Part shown: positions 38,256 to 46,171 of the stretch, piece after piece | Layout: each line of letters begins with the position of its first letter | How positions within the stretch are numbered: position 1 is the first letter of the stretch | Assembly (NCBI RefSeq): GCF_023554255.2 | Contig: NZ_JAMJWD020000006.1 | Span: forward strand, 186,001 to 250,000 | Source: Phyllobacterium sp. 21LDTY02-6 | GTDB lineage: Bacteria; Pseudomonadota; Alphaproteobacteria; Rhizobiales; Rhizobiaceae | DNA length: 64,000 nt | Direction of reading: 5' to 3' | The notes under the pieces: model-generated | What the model saw: only the letters and a program-made list of their open reading frames with translations | The model's database searches: none | Told to the model about the DNA's origin: nothing | Program-made: the position numbers and the translations under genes

Positions 38256-38322
38256 ATTCAAGGCATTAGGCTAGATTTACGTGAGCTTGTGCCTTGAATT
38301 GTTCTCTAAATGTTCCATTTAG
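38256..38322 (+). other. two hairpins in AT-rich gap after the SAF-domain gene
   Basis: ATTCAAGGCA (38256-38265) pairs with TGCCTTGAAT (38290-38299) across a 24-base loop. A second small hairpin CTAAAT / ATTTAG spans 38306-38322. They lie in the 194-bp gap before the unknown protein. A perfect palindrome AATATTAATATT at 38349-38360 and GTTAAC follow. No T-run is present, so these may be promoter or mRNA structures. Confidence 0.35.
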
Positions 38323-38395
38323 TTCTTGCAATCCGGCTGTCAAGTACCAATATTAATATTTGGTTAACGATGAGTCGTATGCGCAGGAGCAGACA

Positions 38396-38755
38396 ATGCC
38401 CGCCTTTCAGGTCAAGATCGCTTATTTGACGAAGTACAAGCAGTCGCGCCACCTCTTCCATGAGCTTGTGATCGCCGACGATGCCGGTGGCGCGCTCGAC
38501 GAAGGGCGCAAGCGCCTGGCCCGGCGGTCCCGCGAGGCACGCATCATCCATGAAGCCTGCTCGATACGGCCGGACAGCGAGGAAGTCGAACGGGCGGCAG
38601 CCCATGGCTGGACGCTGAACGATAATTGGTGGTCGCGCCCGGTGAAGGCGGAGGACGATCTCGCCGCCATCGCACGGCACGGCTTCACCCACAGCAATGT
38701 CATTCACGCCAAATCGGCGCAGGATTGCGTCGCCATCGACAGACATGCGGCGTGA
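38396..38755 (+). CDS. hypothetical protein, 119 residues
   Basis: I do not recognise this family. The ATG at 38396 has AGGAGC six bases upstream, and the protein starts MPAFQVKIAYLTKYKQSRHL. It has no signal peptide or membrane segment, is rich in charged residues (Arg, Glu, Asp, His) and carries two tryptophans in LNDNWWSRP near residue 85. It is isolated: the 194-bp gap upstream and 208-bp gap downstream are filled with palindromes, so it has its own promoter. Codon use looks like that of its neighbours, which supports a real gene. Confidence 0.65.
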   Translation: MPAFQVKIAYLTKYKQSRHLFHELVIADDAGGALDEGRKRLARRSREARIIHEACSIRPDSEEVERAAAHGWTLNDNWWSRPVKAEDDLAAIARHGFTHSNVIHAKSAQDCVAIDRHAA

Positions 38756-38800
38756 GCAAGCCACCTTGGCGAATGACGCGGCTGCAATGATGCAGGGAAC

Positions 38801-38876
38801 CTAGTGACCCGAATCCGAAGTTCACTACATTGTTGCAGCAGCGTCAGATGAACTTCAGATTCGATAAGGTCACTAG
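38801..38876 (-). repeat. palindromic element A (CTAGTG-bounded)
   Basis: CTAGTGACC (38801-38809) pairs with GGTCACTAG (38868-38876), and GAATCCGAAGTTCA (38811-38824) with TGAACTTCAGATTC (38849-38862) with one mismatch. The asymmetric bulge is on the right side. The loop is 24 bases and, read leftward, contains CTGCTGC. Same plan as element B but in opposite orientation. Looks like a small non-coding mobile or REP-type repeat. Confidence 0.65.
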
Positions 38877-38889
38877 CAATTATATGTTT

Positions 38890-38967
38890 CTAGTGTGGTT
38901 CTCGGAATTGAAATACGCTCCGGCACCTGCTGCCATAGTCAGGCGTATTTCAATTCCACCACACTAG
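38890..38967 (+). repeat. palindromic element B (CTAGTG-bounded)
   Basis: CTAGTGTGGT (38890-38899) pairs with ACCACACTAG (38958-38967), and GGAATTGAAATACGC (38904-38918) with GCGTATTTCAATTCC (38943-38957), both perfect. A 4-base bulge (TCTC) lies on the left arm. The 24-base loop contains CTGCTGC. Its right-hand CTAG supplies the stop codon of kynU. Thirteen bases separate it from element A. Confidence 0.7.
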
Positions 38968-40208
38968 GTGACCGCCGTCCTGACCTTGTATTCCGGCCTG
39001 TCCCAGGCGCGTTCCTCCAGTATGGCCCTGAGTATGGATGCGGCCTGCGCCACCTCGGCATAGTTGAGATAGAGCGGCGTGAAGCCGAACCTGATGATGT
39101 CGGGCGCGCGGAAATCGCCGATCACGCCGCGGGCGATCAGCGCCTGCATGATGGCGTAGCCGTTTTCGCAGGCATAGGAAACCTGGCTGCCGCGCTTATC
39201 GGCCTCGCGCGGCGTTACCAGGCGCAAGCCGAATTCATCGGCAAAAGCGTCGATCTCGCGCATGAACAGTTCGGCCAGCGCCAGCGACTTGCGCCGCAGT
39301 GCGTCCATGTCCACCTCGTCCCACAGCGCGAGTGCTTCATCCAGCGCCACCATGCCCAATACTGGCGGCGTGCCGCAAAGATATTGTTCGACCCCGCCGG
39401 AGGGCACGTAGCCTGGTTCGAATTCGAACGGCACACGATGACCGAACCAGCCGGAGAGCGGCTGGCGGAAGCCGCCATGATGGCGCGGATCGACATAGAG
39501 GAAGGCCGGAGCTCCCGGACCGCCATTCAGGTATTTATAGCCGCAGCCTATGGCGAAATCCGCCTGCGCGGCTTCGACGTCCAGAGCCATGGCGCCGGCG
39601 CTGTGAGCGAGGTCCCAGATGGTCAATATGCCTTTTTCATGCGCCGCCTTCGTCAGTTCCGCCATATCGTGACGGTAGCCGGTGCGATAATTGACATGGG
39701 TCAGCATCAACACTGCAACGTCTTCATCGAGCAGCGCGGGAATGTCCTGCGGCGCGTCTGCGAGCACGAGGCCGTGCTTCCCGCCAAGCTGGCGCGCCAC
39801 GCCTTCGGCAATATAGAGGTCGGTCGGGAAGTTCTCGCGCTCGGAAACGATCGTCCGGCGCCCGGGATTGAGGTTCAGCGCCGCCGAGAGCACCTTGAAC
39901 AGATTGACCGACGTACTGTCGGCGGCAACGACCGTTCCCGCTTTCGCGCCGATGACGCGGGCGATCCTGTTGCCGACCTTTTGCGGCAGGTTCACCCACT
40001 CCGCGCTGTTCCAGCTTCGAATGAGGTCCGTGCCCCACTCGGTGCCGATCGCATGCGCCACCCGTTCCCGCACGCCTTTCGGCAGCGCGCCGAGCGAATT
40101 TCCATCGAGATAGATGACGCCCTCCGGCAATTCGAACCTGTCCCGGAAGCTGCGCAGCGGATCGGTTTCATCCGCTTCCTGCGCGGCGTTGCTATCGATG
40201 GTCATCAT
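38964..40208 (-). CDS. kynU: kynureninase
   Basis: A 414-residue PLP enzyme cleaving L-kynurenine to anthranilate and L-alanine. Seen: YLDGNSLGALPKGV near 35, the PLP-phosphate region DSTSVNLFKVL near 95, the aspartate in IWDLAHSAGAMALDV near 195, the Schiff-base lysine in GCGYKYLNGGPGAP near 225, and FEPGYVPSGG near 260. The stop codon lies inside the CTAG end of palindromic element B. The gene follows a GntR regulator by 12 bases, and together with the formamidase-like hydrolase downstream of the divergent transporter it indicates kynurenine catabolism. No tryptophan dioxygenase is present in the window. Confidence 0.95.
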   Translation of the reverse strand: MMTIDSNAAQEADETDPLRSFRDRFELPEGVIYLDGNSLGALPKGVRERVAHAIGTEWGTDLIRSWNSAEWVNLPQKVGNRIARVIGAKAGTVVAADSTSVNLFKVLSAALNLNPGRRTIVSERENFPTDLYIAEGVARQLGGKHGLVLADAPQDIPALLDEDVAVLMLTHVNYRTGYRHDMAELTKAAHEKGILTIWDLAHSAGAMALDVEAAQADFAIGCGYKYLNGGPGAPAFLYVDPRHHGGFRQPLSGWFGHRVPFEFEPGYVPSGGVEQYLCGTPPVLGMVALDEALALWDEVDMDALRRKSLALAELFMREIDAFADEFGLRLVTPREADKRGSQVSYACENGYAIMQALIARGVIGDFRAPDIIRFGFTPLYLNYAEVAQAASILRAILEERAWDRPEYKVRTAVT

Positions 40209-40220
40209 TGTCCTGTGATA

Positions 40221-40949
40221 TCAGGCCGCGGCGTCGATGCCGCTGGCGCGTGCGAGTTTCAGAAAGGAATCCTTCGCCAGCCGGATATGCTCCAGCATCA
40301 GCGTTTCGGCCGCATGTTTGTCGCGGTCGAGCGCCGCCTGCAGCAATGCGGCATGGGCATCGATGCCGAGCGCCTCGCGGGAAAGCACCTCTATGCCGCT
40401 GCCGCTGCCCTCATGGCGGCTGACATGGTCGATCCGCATGATGATGTAACGGCGATAGCGCTGCAATTGGAGGTGGGTCTGCTGGGCGAAGTTCATCAAC
40501 CAGCGCGACGAGGTGCCGGCAATGAGCGCCTGGTGGAATTCGCCATGGGCGGCATCCCATACGTCGATCGTATCGAGTTCGGAAAAGGAGGTCGGCACGA
40601 CGCATTTCGACAGCCGGTAATGGGCGCTGACCAGCCCCGCCTCCCAATTGCGGTCGCCCTGCTCGATGGAGGCGGTGAGAAGATGCGTCTCGATCACCGC
40701 CCGCGCGCCTTCGAGGTCTTCGAGTTCCTCGAGCGTGGTGGGCACCACGCGAAAACCCTTATTGGCCTCCGCGGTGACGAAATTCTCCGCGTGAAGCCTG
40801 CTCAGCGCCTCGCGCATGGGTGTCGGGCTGCCGCCAAGCTCCTGGGCGAGCGTGCGCAAACGCAGCGACTGGCCCGGCAGCAGATCGCCATTCAGGATCC
40901 GCGACCGAAGCAACGCATAGAGAGCATCGGATTTGACATTGACAGCCAT
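40221..40949 (-). CDS. GntR-family regulator (FCD subfamily)
   Basis: A 242-residue regulator. N-terminal winged HTH: LLRSRILNGDLLPGQSLRLR near residues 10-30 and LAQELGGSPTPMREALSRL near 35-53. C-terminal all-helical FCD ligand domain with metal-type histidines (HLLTASIEQGD, DAAHGEFHQALIAGTSSRW). The ATG at 40949 has GGGGAGG seven bases upstream. It is upstream of kynU in one transcript and divergent from the ABC transporter, so it is a good candidate for a kynurenine- or anthranilate-responsive regulator of both. Confidence 0.87.
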   Translation of the reverse strand: MAVNVKSDALYALLRSRILNGDLLPGQSLRLRTLAQELGGSPTPMREALSRLHAENFVTAEANKGFRVVPTTLEELEDLEGARAVIETHLLTASIEQGDRNWEAGLVSAHYRLSKCVVPTSFSELDTIDVWDAAHGEFHQALIAGTSSRWLMNFAQQTHLQLQRYRRYIIMRIDHVSRHEGSGSGIEVLSREALGIDAHAALLQAALDRDKHAAETLMLEHIRLAKDSFLKLARASGIDAAA

Positions 40950-40978
40950 TTGATCCCTCCCCTGCCGCCTGATTTCCG

Positions 40979-41016
40979 TATTGTATATCATTTCACGTTT
41001 GTTATATTGTTTTCAA
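40979..41016. promoter_or_regulatory. candidate GntR operator region
   Basis: TTGTATATCA at 40981 and the similar TTGTTATATTG-like sequence at about 41000 lie in the 100-bp gap between the GntR and ABC transporter genes. They resemble the AT-rich NGTATAC-type half-sites of FCD regulators. Tentative. Confidence 0.3.
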
Positions 41017-41049
41017 GCCAGAGGGCGGAACATAAAATGGGAGAATCGT

Positions 41050-42024
41050 ATGATCGCGGCAAAAAGAATCGCGAAGGCTGCGCTTGGAGTAGCGCTTGGG
41101 ATGGCACTGGGCCTTGGGGCGGCCTCGGCGGAAACCAAGATCGGTATTGCGCAGTTCGGCAAGCATCCGCAGCTGGACGAGACAGTAACGGCTTTCAAGG
41201 CAGAATTGACGAAGCTCGGCGTTTCCGATGCGGTCTATGATGAATTGCAGGTCAATTTCGACGCCACGCTCATCCCGCAGATGGTGACGAAGCTCACCTC
41301 CGCCAATCCGAAGCTGATCCTCGCCGTCACCACGCCGGTGGCGCAGGGCGCGCGCCAGATCGTCGGAAATTCCGGCACGCCGGTCGTTTTCGCCGCCGTC
41401 ACCGATCCGGTCGCCGCCAAGCTCACGCCTTCCTGGGAAGCGGGCGATCCCGGCATGACGGGCGCCTCCGACCTGCAGGACGTCGCCTCGGTCATCACCT
41501 TCATCAAGAAGCTGCTGCCGGAAGCCAAGCGCGTCGCATATCTCTACAATCCGGGCGAAGACAATGATGTCGCGGTGCTCAAGCTGATGCAGGAGACCAC
41601 CAAGGCCGAAGGGCTCGAACTGGTCGAAGTCGGCATCGACAACACCAATGATATTCCGATCCGCGTCGGCTCGCTCGCCGGCAAGGCGGATGTGATCTAC
41701 GTCCCCGGCTCCAACCTGGTCCAGCCAGCCGTTCCGGCCGTGGCTGCGGCGGCCCTCAGCATCAATATTCCCGTCGTCGATGCTTCGGCCCAGGCGGTCC
41801 GCGACGGCCTCGTCGCCGCGGCCTTCGAGGTTTCCTATACGAAGGTCGGGCAGAATGCCGCCAAGCTTGCGGCGGAGATCCTCGCCGGCAAGACCACGGC
41901 GAGCCTTGGACCGATCAAGCCGTCCTATGACGACCACACGGCGCTCATCAATGAGGCTGTCCTGGCGAAAACGGGCCAGAAAGTGCCCGATAGCCTGAAA
42001 GATTGCGGCTGTTTCGTTAAATAG
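41050..42024 (+). CDS. ABC transporter substrate-binding protein (ABC_sub_bind/DUF534, TrpX-like)
   Basis: A 324-residue protein with a signal peptide (GVALGMALGLGAASA), then the ABC_sub_bind fold: TKIGIAQFGKHPQLDETVTA near 28, TPVAQGARQIVGNSGTPVVF near 95 and YLYNPGEDNDVAVLKLMQE near 165. GGGAG precedes the ATG at 41050. Relatives (TrpX in streptococci) bind tryptophan or other aromatic compounds. With kynureninase divergent from it and a formamidase downstream, I infer that it binds kynurenine, formylkynurenine or a related aromatic amino acid. Confidence 0.82.
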   Translation: MIAAKRIAKAALGVALGMALGLGAASAETKIGIAQFGKHPQLDETVTAFKAELTKLGVSDAVYDELQVNFDATLIPQMVTKLTSANPKLILAVTTPVAQGARQIVGNSGTPVVFAAVTDPVAAKLTPSWEAGDPGMTGASDLQDVASVITFIKKLLPEAKRVAYLYNPGEDNDVAVLKLMQETTKAEGLELVEVGIDNTNDIPIRVGSLAGKADVIYVPGSNLVQPAVPAVAAAALSINIPVVDASAQAVRDGLVAAAFEVSYTKVGQNAAKLAAEILAGKTTASLGPIKPSYDDHTALINEAVLAKTGQKVPDSLKDCGCFVK

Positions 42025-42115
42025 TCCTAGACAATCGCGGTCAAATCTATAGTTCCTGCGCCATTCCAGCGCGGGAACTATCCTATTTTCGGACAGCTCA
42101 TCACAAGGGGCTCAT

Positions 42116-42907
42116 ATGACTGACATGCTCTCCGTCAAGGACGGCACCAAGATCTTCTATCGCGGTACACAGGATGAGCGCCGGGCGCTCGACAAGCTGA
42201 ACGTCACACTGTCGCCAGGGGATTTCTGCGTCGTCATCGGCAGCAATGGAGCAGGCAAGTCGAGTTTCCTCAATGCAGTCTCCGGCAAGCTGCCGCTCGA
42301 TTCGGGCCGCATCTTCATCGACGGCCAGGATGTCACCAGGCTCAACACCCATCGCCGCGCGCAATTCATCGCCCGCGTTTTCCAGGACCCGATGATCGGC
42401 ACGGCGCCGACGATGACCATTGGCGAAAACATGCTGCTCGCCGAACTGCGCGGCAAGCCGCGTGGTTTCACCTATGGGCTGACCGCGGCGCGCCGGGCGC
42501 GCTACAGCGAGCAATTGTCGGAACTGAATCTCGGTCTGGAAAAACGCCTCGACATGCAGGTCGGGCTGCTCTCCGGCGGCCAGCGCCAGTCATTGTCGCT
42601 GGTCATGGCGGTCTCGACGCGGCCGAAGCTGCTGCTGCTCGACGAACATACGGCGGCGCTCGACCCGCGCACGGCCAAGCTCGTCATGGATACGACCGTG
42701 CGCGCCGTGGAGGAATTGAACCTGACGACGCTCATGGTGACCCACAACATGGAACATGCCATCAAGTACGGCAACAGGATCATCATGATGGATGCCGGCA
42801 AGGTGCTGGTGGAGATCGGCGCCGAGGAAAAGCGCGGCATCACCGTTGCCGACCTGGTCGATCGCTTCCATACCAAGTCCGATATCATCGCGTTGCAGGG
42901 GGCTTGA
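42116..42907 (+). CDS. ABC transporter ATPase (TrpZ-like)
   Basis: A 263-residue single-NBD ATPase. Walker A GSNGAGKSSFL near 42, signature LSGGQRQSLSL near 145, and Walker B LLLLDEHTAALDP near 170, with DEH in place of DEP, a feature of the TrpYZ/YbbL-like uptake group. AAGGGG lies eight bases before the ATG. One base separates it from the permease gene. It energises the single permease. Confidence 0.85.
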   Translation: MTDMLSVKDGTKIFYRGTQDERRALDKLNVTLSPGDFCVVIGSNGAGKSSFLNAVSGKLPLDSGRIFIDGQDVTRLNTHRRAQFIARVFQDPMIGTAPTMTIGENMLLAELRGKPRGFTYGLTAARRARYSEQLSELNLGLEKRLDMQVGLLSGGQRQSLSLVMAVSTRPKLLLLDEHTAALDPRTAKLVMDTTVRAVEELNLTTLMVTHNMEHAIKYGNRIIMMDAGKVLVEIGAEEKRGITVADLVDRFHTKSDIIALQGA

Positions 42908-42908
42908 G

Positions 42909-43823
42909 ATGCTGAACGTCCTGACCAGCTTCTACGGCCTCATTCCCGTAACCATCGCCCAGAGCCTGATCGTCGCCTTCGTCGTGCTTGGCGTGATGCT
43001 GCCATTCCGCATTCTCAACTTTCCCGATCTTACCTCGGAAGGCGCGTTTCCGCTCGGCGGCTGCGTCTGCGGTGCGCTGATCACTGTGGGGGTGAACCCG
43101 TTTCTCGCCTGTTTCATCGCGCTTCTCTGCGGTTTCGCCGCTGGCTGCACCACGGCTTTCATCCATCTGCGCTTCAAGATCAACACGCTGCTTGCCGGCA
43201 TTCTCGTGATGACGATGCTCTACAGCATCAATCTGCGCATTCTCGGGCGCACCAACATACCGCTCTTCACCTATGACACGGTCTTCACTCTGACCGCCGG
43301 TGCTTCCGCCAACCTGCCCTGGGTCAAGATCCTCATCGTTGGCATCCTGATCGCCCTTGTCGTCGCGGCGATGCTCTATTTCTTCATGTCGGAAAAGGGC
43401 ACGTCCATGCGCGCCGTCGGCGCCAGCCCGGACATGGCCGAGGCACAGGGCATCAATGTCGGCACGGCGACCATCATCGGTGTCGGCGTCGCCAGCGCAT
43501 TGTCGGCGACGGGCGGCAGCATCATGGTGCAGACGCAGGGCTTTGCCGATGTGAACATGGGCTTTGGCATCCTGATCAATGGCCTGGCGGCGCTGATCAT
43601 CGGCGAAGCGATCACCGGCCGGCAGACCATATTGCGCCAGGTGGCGGCGCCCGTGGTCGGCTCGCTGGCCTATTACCAGCTGATCTCCTTCTGCCTGACG
43701 CTCGGGCTTGCCCCGGCGGACCTCAAATTCGCGACGGGCGCCTTCGTCCTGCTGATGCTGGCATTGCCGAGCCTGCGGAAGTCCTCGGGCGGAACGCAGA
43801 TCCGGGAAAAGATCAGGGAATAG
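42909..43823 (+). CDS. ABC transporter permease (TrpY-like, BPD_transp_2)
   Basis: A 304-residue membrane protein with about eight to ten hydrophobic segments. Family features: LNFPDLTSEGAFPLGG near 38 and FFMSEKGTSMRAVGASPDMA near 165 (coupling loop), GGSIMVQTQGFADVNMGFGI near 210. There is no second permease, so the transporter is probably a homodimer with two ATPase copies. The ATG at 42909 follows the ATPase stop by one base. Confidence 0.85.
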   Translation: MLNVLTSFYGLIPVTIAQSLIVAFVVLGVMLPFRILNFPDLTSEGAFPLGGCVCGALITVGVNPFLACFIALLCGFAAGCTTAFIHLRFKINTLLAGILVMTMLYSINLRILGRTNIPLFTYDTVFTLTAGASANLPWVKILIVGILIALVVAAMLYFFMSEKGTSMRAVGASPDMAEAQGINVGTATIIGVGVASALSATGGSIMVQTQGFADVNMGFGILINGLAALIIGEAITGRQTILRQVAAPVVGSLAYYQLISFCLTLGLAPADLKFATGAFVLLMLALPSLRKSSGGTQIREKIRE

Positions 43824-43917
43824 CCTTTCGGCCGCTCGAAAAGCATAGACGGCTTGCGAACTTCGCCAGTCTCTGCTTGAAATCGCCCGGGGATTGTTGA
43901 CCGGGGGGACAGCAGGA

Positions 43918-44745
43918 ATGACCGAGGCCATTGACTGGGACGACGCCTATTCCAACTTCGCCTATATTCCGGATGGCTATGGCTATCCGGCGAAATGGGT
44001 CGTGGAGGCGCAGAAGTTCCGCGACGAGATGCAGCAGAAGACACTGCTGAAGTCGGACATCTCCTATGGCGCGCGTGAGCGCAACCGGTTCGACCTGTTC
44101 ATGCCCTGGGGCGACCTCAAGGGCCTCGTCGTCTTCGTCCATGGCGGTTACTGGATGGAGGATTTCGACAAGTCGAACTGGTCGCATCTCGCCCGCGGGC
44201 CGCATGCCCATGGCTTCGCGGTGGCCATCCCGTCCTATCGATTGTGTCCGCAGGTCCGCATCAGCGACATTACCGTCGAGATTGGCCAGGCGATCAGCCA
44301 TGCCGCTGCAGAAGTGCCCGGGCCCATCCACCTCACCGGCCATTCCGCCGGTGGCCATCTCGTGGCGCGCATGGTAACCGCCACGTCGCCGCTGCCGCAG
44401 GCCGTGAGGCAGCGGATCCGCAAGACGGTCGCCATATCGCCGATCACGGATCTGCGGCCGCTGATGAAAACGGAAATGAACGACACGCTGCACCTCGATG
44501 CCATCGAGGCGCGGCTGGAAAGCCCTGCCCTGCTGGAACCCCAGGAGGGCACGGACCTGACGGCCTGGGTCGGGGAACTTGAGCGGCCGGAATTCCGGCG
44601 CCAGAACGCGCTACTTGCCAATATCTGGTCGGGCTTCGACTGCCGCATCGACGCGGTCGAGGAGCCGGAGCGGCATCACGCGAACATTATCGAGGGGTTG
44701 GCAGACGCGGCCCATCCGCTGACTCACAGGCTTTTATGCCTCTAG
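43918..44745 (+). CDS. alpha/beta hydrolase, probable arylformamidase (kynurenine formamidase)
   Basis: A 275-residue alpha/beta hydrolase. The oxyanion motif HGGYW (near residue 75) and the nucleophile elbow GHSAGGH (near 140) are hallmarks of the AFMID type of kynurenine formamidase, distinct from the bacterial KynB metalloenzyme. It would hydrolyse N-formylkynurenine to kynurenine. The ATG at 43918 has an AGCAGGA site. It lies 94 bp after the permease gene, in the same direction, and supplies the substrate for KynU. A more general esterase role cannot be excluded. Confidence 0.75.
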   Translation: MTEAIDWDDAYSNFAYIPDGYGYPAKWVVEAQKFRDEMQQKTLLKSDISYGARERNRFDLFMPWGDLKGLVVFVHGGYWMEDFDKSNWSHLARGPHAHGFAVAIPSYRLCPQVRISDITVEIGQAISHAAAEVPGPIHLTGHSAGGHLVARMVTATSPLPQAVRQRIRKTVAISPITDLRPLMKTEMNDTLHLDAIEARLESPALLEPQEGTDLTAWVGELERPEFRRQNALLANIWSGFDCRIDAVEEPERHHANIIEGLADAAHPLTHRLLCL

Positions 44746-44808
44746 GGGTCCGATGGTCGCCGCGTCCGGGAACTGCCCGGTTATGGAACGAGGCAGGCTG
44801 TCTTGGGT

Positions 44809-45075
44809 TTATGCGCTGAGGCGGCTGGAATCTTCGATGATCATGGCATTGCTAGGCAGGCCGAGCGCATGAGCAATACGCTCCAGCTTGCTGGGGTCGG
44901 CATTCTGGCCGCTTTCGATGGTTTCGATTTCAAGGGATGTCAATCCGCAAGACACCGCCAAATCGTCGACCGAATAGCCGAATTGCTCGCGGAATGCCCT
45001 CACAATATTGGTACCATTGGCAATTGCTGTGGAAATGGATTCTGGCAAAGAATAATCCCTGACGGCTTTGTTCAT
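44809..45075 (-). CDS. small XRE-family HTH regulator
   Basis: An 88-residue protein with one XRE helix-turn-helix (FGYSVDDLAVSCGLTSLEIE near residues 35-55, then IESGQNADPSKLERIAHALG). The ATG at 45075 has AGGAG eight bases upstream; the upstream extension of the frame is not needed. It is a single gene with its own upstream region of 260 bp shared with a divergent small lipoprotein. No toxin partner is adjacent, so it does not look like an antitoxin. Targets unknown. Confidence 0.82.
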   Translation of the reverse strand: MNKAVRDYSLPESISTAIANGTNIVRAFREQFGYSVDDLAVSCGLTSLEIETIESGQNADPSKLERIAHALGLPSNAMIIEDSSRLSA

Positions 45076-45164
45076 CGCTTTGCTCCTAACGTGAATGGTT
45101 TGGTTAACAAATCGGAAGGCAGAACTTATACGCCCACCGTTCCGGATCAACCTTTTTGTGCTCC

Positions 45165-45181
45165 ATCACGAAAAACGTGAT
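45165..45181. promoter_or_regulatory. inverted repeat ATCACG-N5-CGTGAT, possible XRE operator
   Basis: Perfect 6-bp arms with an AAAAA spacer, about 90 bp upstream of the XRE gene start in the 260-bp divergent gap. The symmetric AT-rich core is suitable for a small XRE dimer. The remainder of the gap shows only AT-rich promoter-like sequence. Confidence 0.3.
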
Positions 45182-45335
45182 CGAAACTGTTGTTTCAGGT
45201 CCGCCATAATAAGGCGCCGGATCTGTCTAAGATGGTTCGCTGTTCCGATTGTTGAATACACATTTGCTGAAGAATATCAGCAGATTGATACGCCGCTGTG
45301 ACACTCGCAGCACGACCTATATAGGAAGCGCGACC

Positions 45336-45524
45336 ATGAAAGGGAACCCTTCGACCTTGAAATATTTCACCCTGATCCTTCTGACACTCGCCATATCCGG
45401 CACCCTGCTTGGCGGCTGTGCCCGCGTCTATTACGGAACATTCCGCTATGAAGCGCAATGCGCCGATGCCGATCCGCGCCAGCCGGAACGCGGATCGGTT
45501 TGCGTCGTCGAGCGAACGAAGTAG
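45336..45524 (+). CDS. small predicted lipoprotein, 62 residues
   Basis: The ATG at 45336 follows AGGAAG by five bases. It codes for a signal peptide (YFTLILLTLAISGTLLGGC) with lipobox LGGC near residue 24, then a 38-residue mature part with a second cysteine pair (AQCADADP, SVCVVERTK). A lipid-anchored envelope protein by prediction. The family is not recognised. It is followed four bases later by the convergent scoB stop, so it is monocistronic. Two cysteines besides the lipobox could form a disulfide. Confidence 0.6.
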   Translation: MKGNPSTLKYFTLILLTLAISGTLLGGCARVYYGTFRYEAQCADADPRQPERGSVCVVERTK

Positions 45525-45528
45525 CCTG

Positions 45529-46170
45529 CTACAGGCCGACCTCGAACTTCGCCTGCGTCTTCGCCCTGATCTCGTCGAGGCTCACATCCGGCGCAATCTC
45601 GATCAGCGTCATGCGGGGCTCGCCGCGGCGCTCGAAGGTGAAAACGCCAAGATCGGTGATGACGAGATCGGTCACGCGCTGGCCCGTCAGCGGCAGGCTG
45701 CACTCTTCGAGCAGCTTCGCCTCGCCCTTGGCCTCATGCTCCATGACGACGACGACCTTCTTCACGCCGGCAACGAGATCCATGGCGCCGCCCATGCCCT
45801 TGACCATCTTGCCCGGCACCATCCAATTGGCGAGGTCACCGCTGCGCGACACCTGCATGGCGCCGAGGATCGACAGGTCGATATGACCGCCACGGATCAT
45901 GCCGAAACTGTCGGCGCCGGAAAAATAGCTCGTCGTCGGCAGTTCGGTGATGGTCTGCTTGCCGGCATTGATGAGGTCGGCATCCTCCTCGCCTTCATAG
46001 GGGAAGGGTCCCATGCCGAGCATGCCGTTCTCGCTTTGCAGCTGAACATTGATGCCGGCCGGAATGTAATTGGCAACGAGCGTCGGAATGCCGATGCCGA
46101 GATTGACGTAGAAACCGTCCTGCAGTTCCCTGGCGGCGCGTTCCGCCATCTGATCGCGTGTCCAGGCCAT
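45529..46170 (-). CDS. scoB: CoA-transferase subunit B (succinyl-CoA:3-ketoacid type)
   Basis: A 213-residue CoA transferase family I beta subunit. The catalytic glutamate is in [11 protein letters not shown] near residue 48; other hallmarks are [14 protein letters not shown] near 25, [20 protein letters not shown] near 95 and [12 protein letters not shown] near 125. It strongly resembles ScoB/AtoA and less so PcaJ. It moves CoA from succinyl-CoA to acetoacetate or a related 3-oxoacid. One base separates it from scoA. No thiolase is adjacent. Confidence 0.88.
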   Translation of the reverse strand: MAWTRDQMAERAARELQDGFYVNLGIGIPTLVANYIPAGINVQLQSENGMLGMGPFPYEGEEDADLINAGKQTITELPTTSYFSGADSFGMIRGGHIDLSILGAMQVSRSGDLANWMVPGKMVKGMGGAMDLVAGVKKVVVVMEHEAKGEAKLLEECSLPLTGQRVTDLVITDLGVFTFERRGEPRMTLIEIAPDVSLDEIRAKTQAKFEVGL

Positions 46171-46171
46171 C

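Noticed and set aside
38256-38299. A third member of the CTAGTG palindrome family
   Set aside because: It also has a 24-base loop, but it lacks the CTAGTG ends, the asymmetric bulge and the CTGCTGC loop core.
44809-45524. Toxin-antitoxin pair formed by the XRE protein and the small neighbour
   Set aside because: The neighbour is divergent and is a predicted lipoprotein with a lipobox, not a RelE/HigB-like toxin.
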